Shown here piece by piece: positions 6,803 to 6,849 of a stretch of DNA of 6,849 bases. Position numbers and translations under genes: made by a program. This DNA comes from an uncultured Neisseria sp. GTDB lineage: Bacteria > Pseudomonadota > Gammaproteobacteria > Burkholderiales > Neisseriaceae. The notes under the pieces were generated by a model. It did not search any database. It worked only from the letters and a program-made list of their open reading frames with translations, and was not told the origin of the DNA. Location of the stretch: positions 1 to 6,849 of the forward strand of contig CAKMQH010000168.1 of NCBI GenBank assembly GCA_927911515.1, given 5' to 3'. Each line of letters begins with the position of its first letter. Positions within the stretch are counted from its first letter, which is position 1.

Positions 6803-6849
6803 TATAGTGGATTAAATTTAAATCAGGACAAGGCGACGAAGCCGCAGAC
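6803..6849 (+). mobile_element. Correia repeat-enclosed element (CREE), 5' part only
   Basis: The sequence begins TATAGTGGATTAA (6803-6815), the terminal inverted repeat of the Neisseria Correia element, and continues with AATCAGGACAAGGCGACGAA, its conserved interior, to the window edge. CREEs are short non-autonomous elements, about 100-155 bp, that insert at TA dinucleotides and can carry promoters, terminators or RNase III sites. The right end lies beyond the window, so length and class cannot be decided. It sits 161 bases after the esterase stop and interrupts no visible gene. Confidence 0.9.

Noticed and set aside
1..6849. CRISPR array, tRNA or rRNA genes, prophage or toxin-antitoxin module
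   Set aside because: No regularly spaced repeats, no tRNA-like cloverleaf, and no phage or toxin-type proteins were seen. The content is metabolic genes plus Neisseria repeats.

Overview
The window looks like chromosome of a commensal Neisseria. Copies of the 12-base DNA uptake sequence (DUS) AGGTCGTCTGAA, singly and as inverted pairs, punctuate the genes. From memory this dialect belongs to the N. mucosa/sicca/macacae group rather than to N. meningitidis or N. gonorrhoeae. The right edge enters a Correia repeat (CREE), which is also typical of Neisseria. Species is inferred from these signals, not from a search.

Layout: 1-450 is AT-richer and has no convincing gene. It holds a 14-bp perfect palindrome (42-55) and some short minus-strand open stretches that may be gene debris. 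A DUS inverted pair (454-496) and a possible LacI-type operator (572-581) precede a plus-strand maltose cluster: malY (609-1962, SLC45/SUT-like MFS sugar importer), mapA (2084-4343, GH65 maltose phosphorylase) and pgmB (4356-5021, beta-phosphoglucomutase). A DUS hairpin terminator (5051-5098) closes the cluster. A separate unit follows: a subtype-B-tannase-like lipoprotein esterase (5143-6642) with a nearly identical terminator copy behind it (6661-6708). A truncated CREE starts at 6803.

The three maltose genes make one pathway. MalY imports maltose. MapA splits it with phosphate into glucose and beta-D-glucose 1-phosphate. PgmB turns the latter into glucose 6-phosphate. The galM-type epimerase gene that I recall lying between transporter and phosphorylase in meningococcus is absent here.

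The most striking feature is damage. malY carries one single-base indel, mapA three and the tannase gene two, while pgmB is intact. Most fall in short homopolymers (usually A or T), and each is undone by one base. Outside them the proteins look full length and keep their active-site residues. Uncorrected sequencing errors are the simplest explanation. Real, very recent pseudogenisation cannot be excluded from the sequence alone. I see no clear new biological system. The items most worth a second look are the indel pattern, the terminator-flanked tannase unit, the shared AAACCG half-sites, and a meningococcal-type DUS inside malY.
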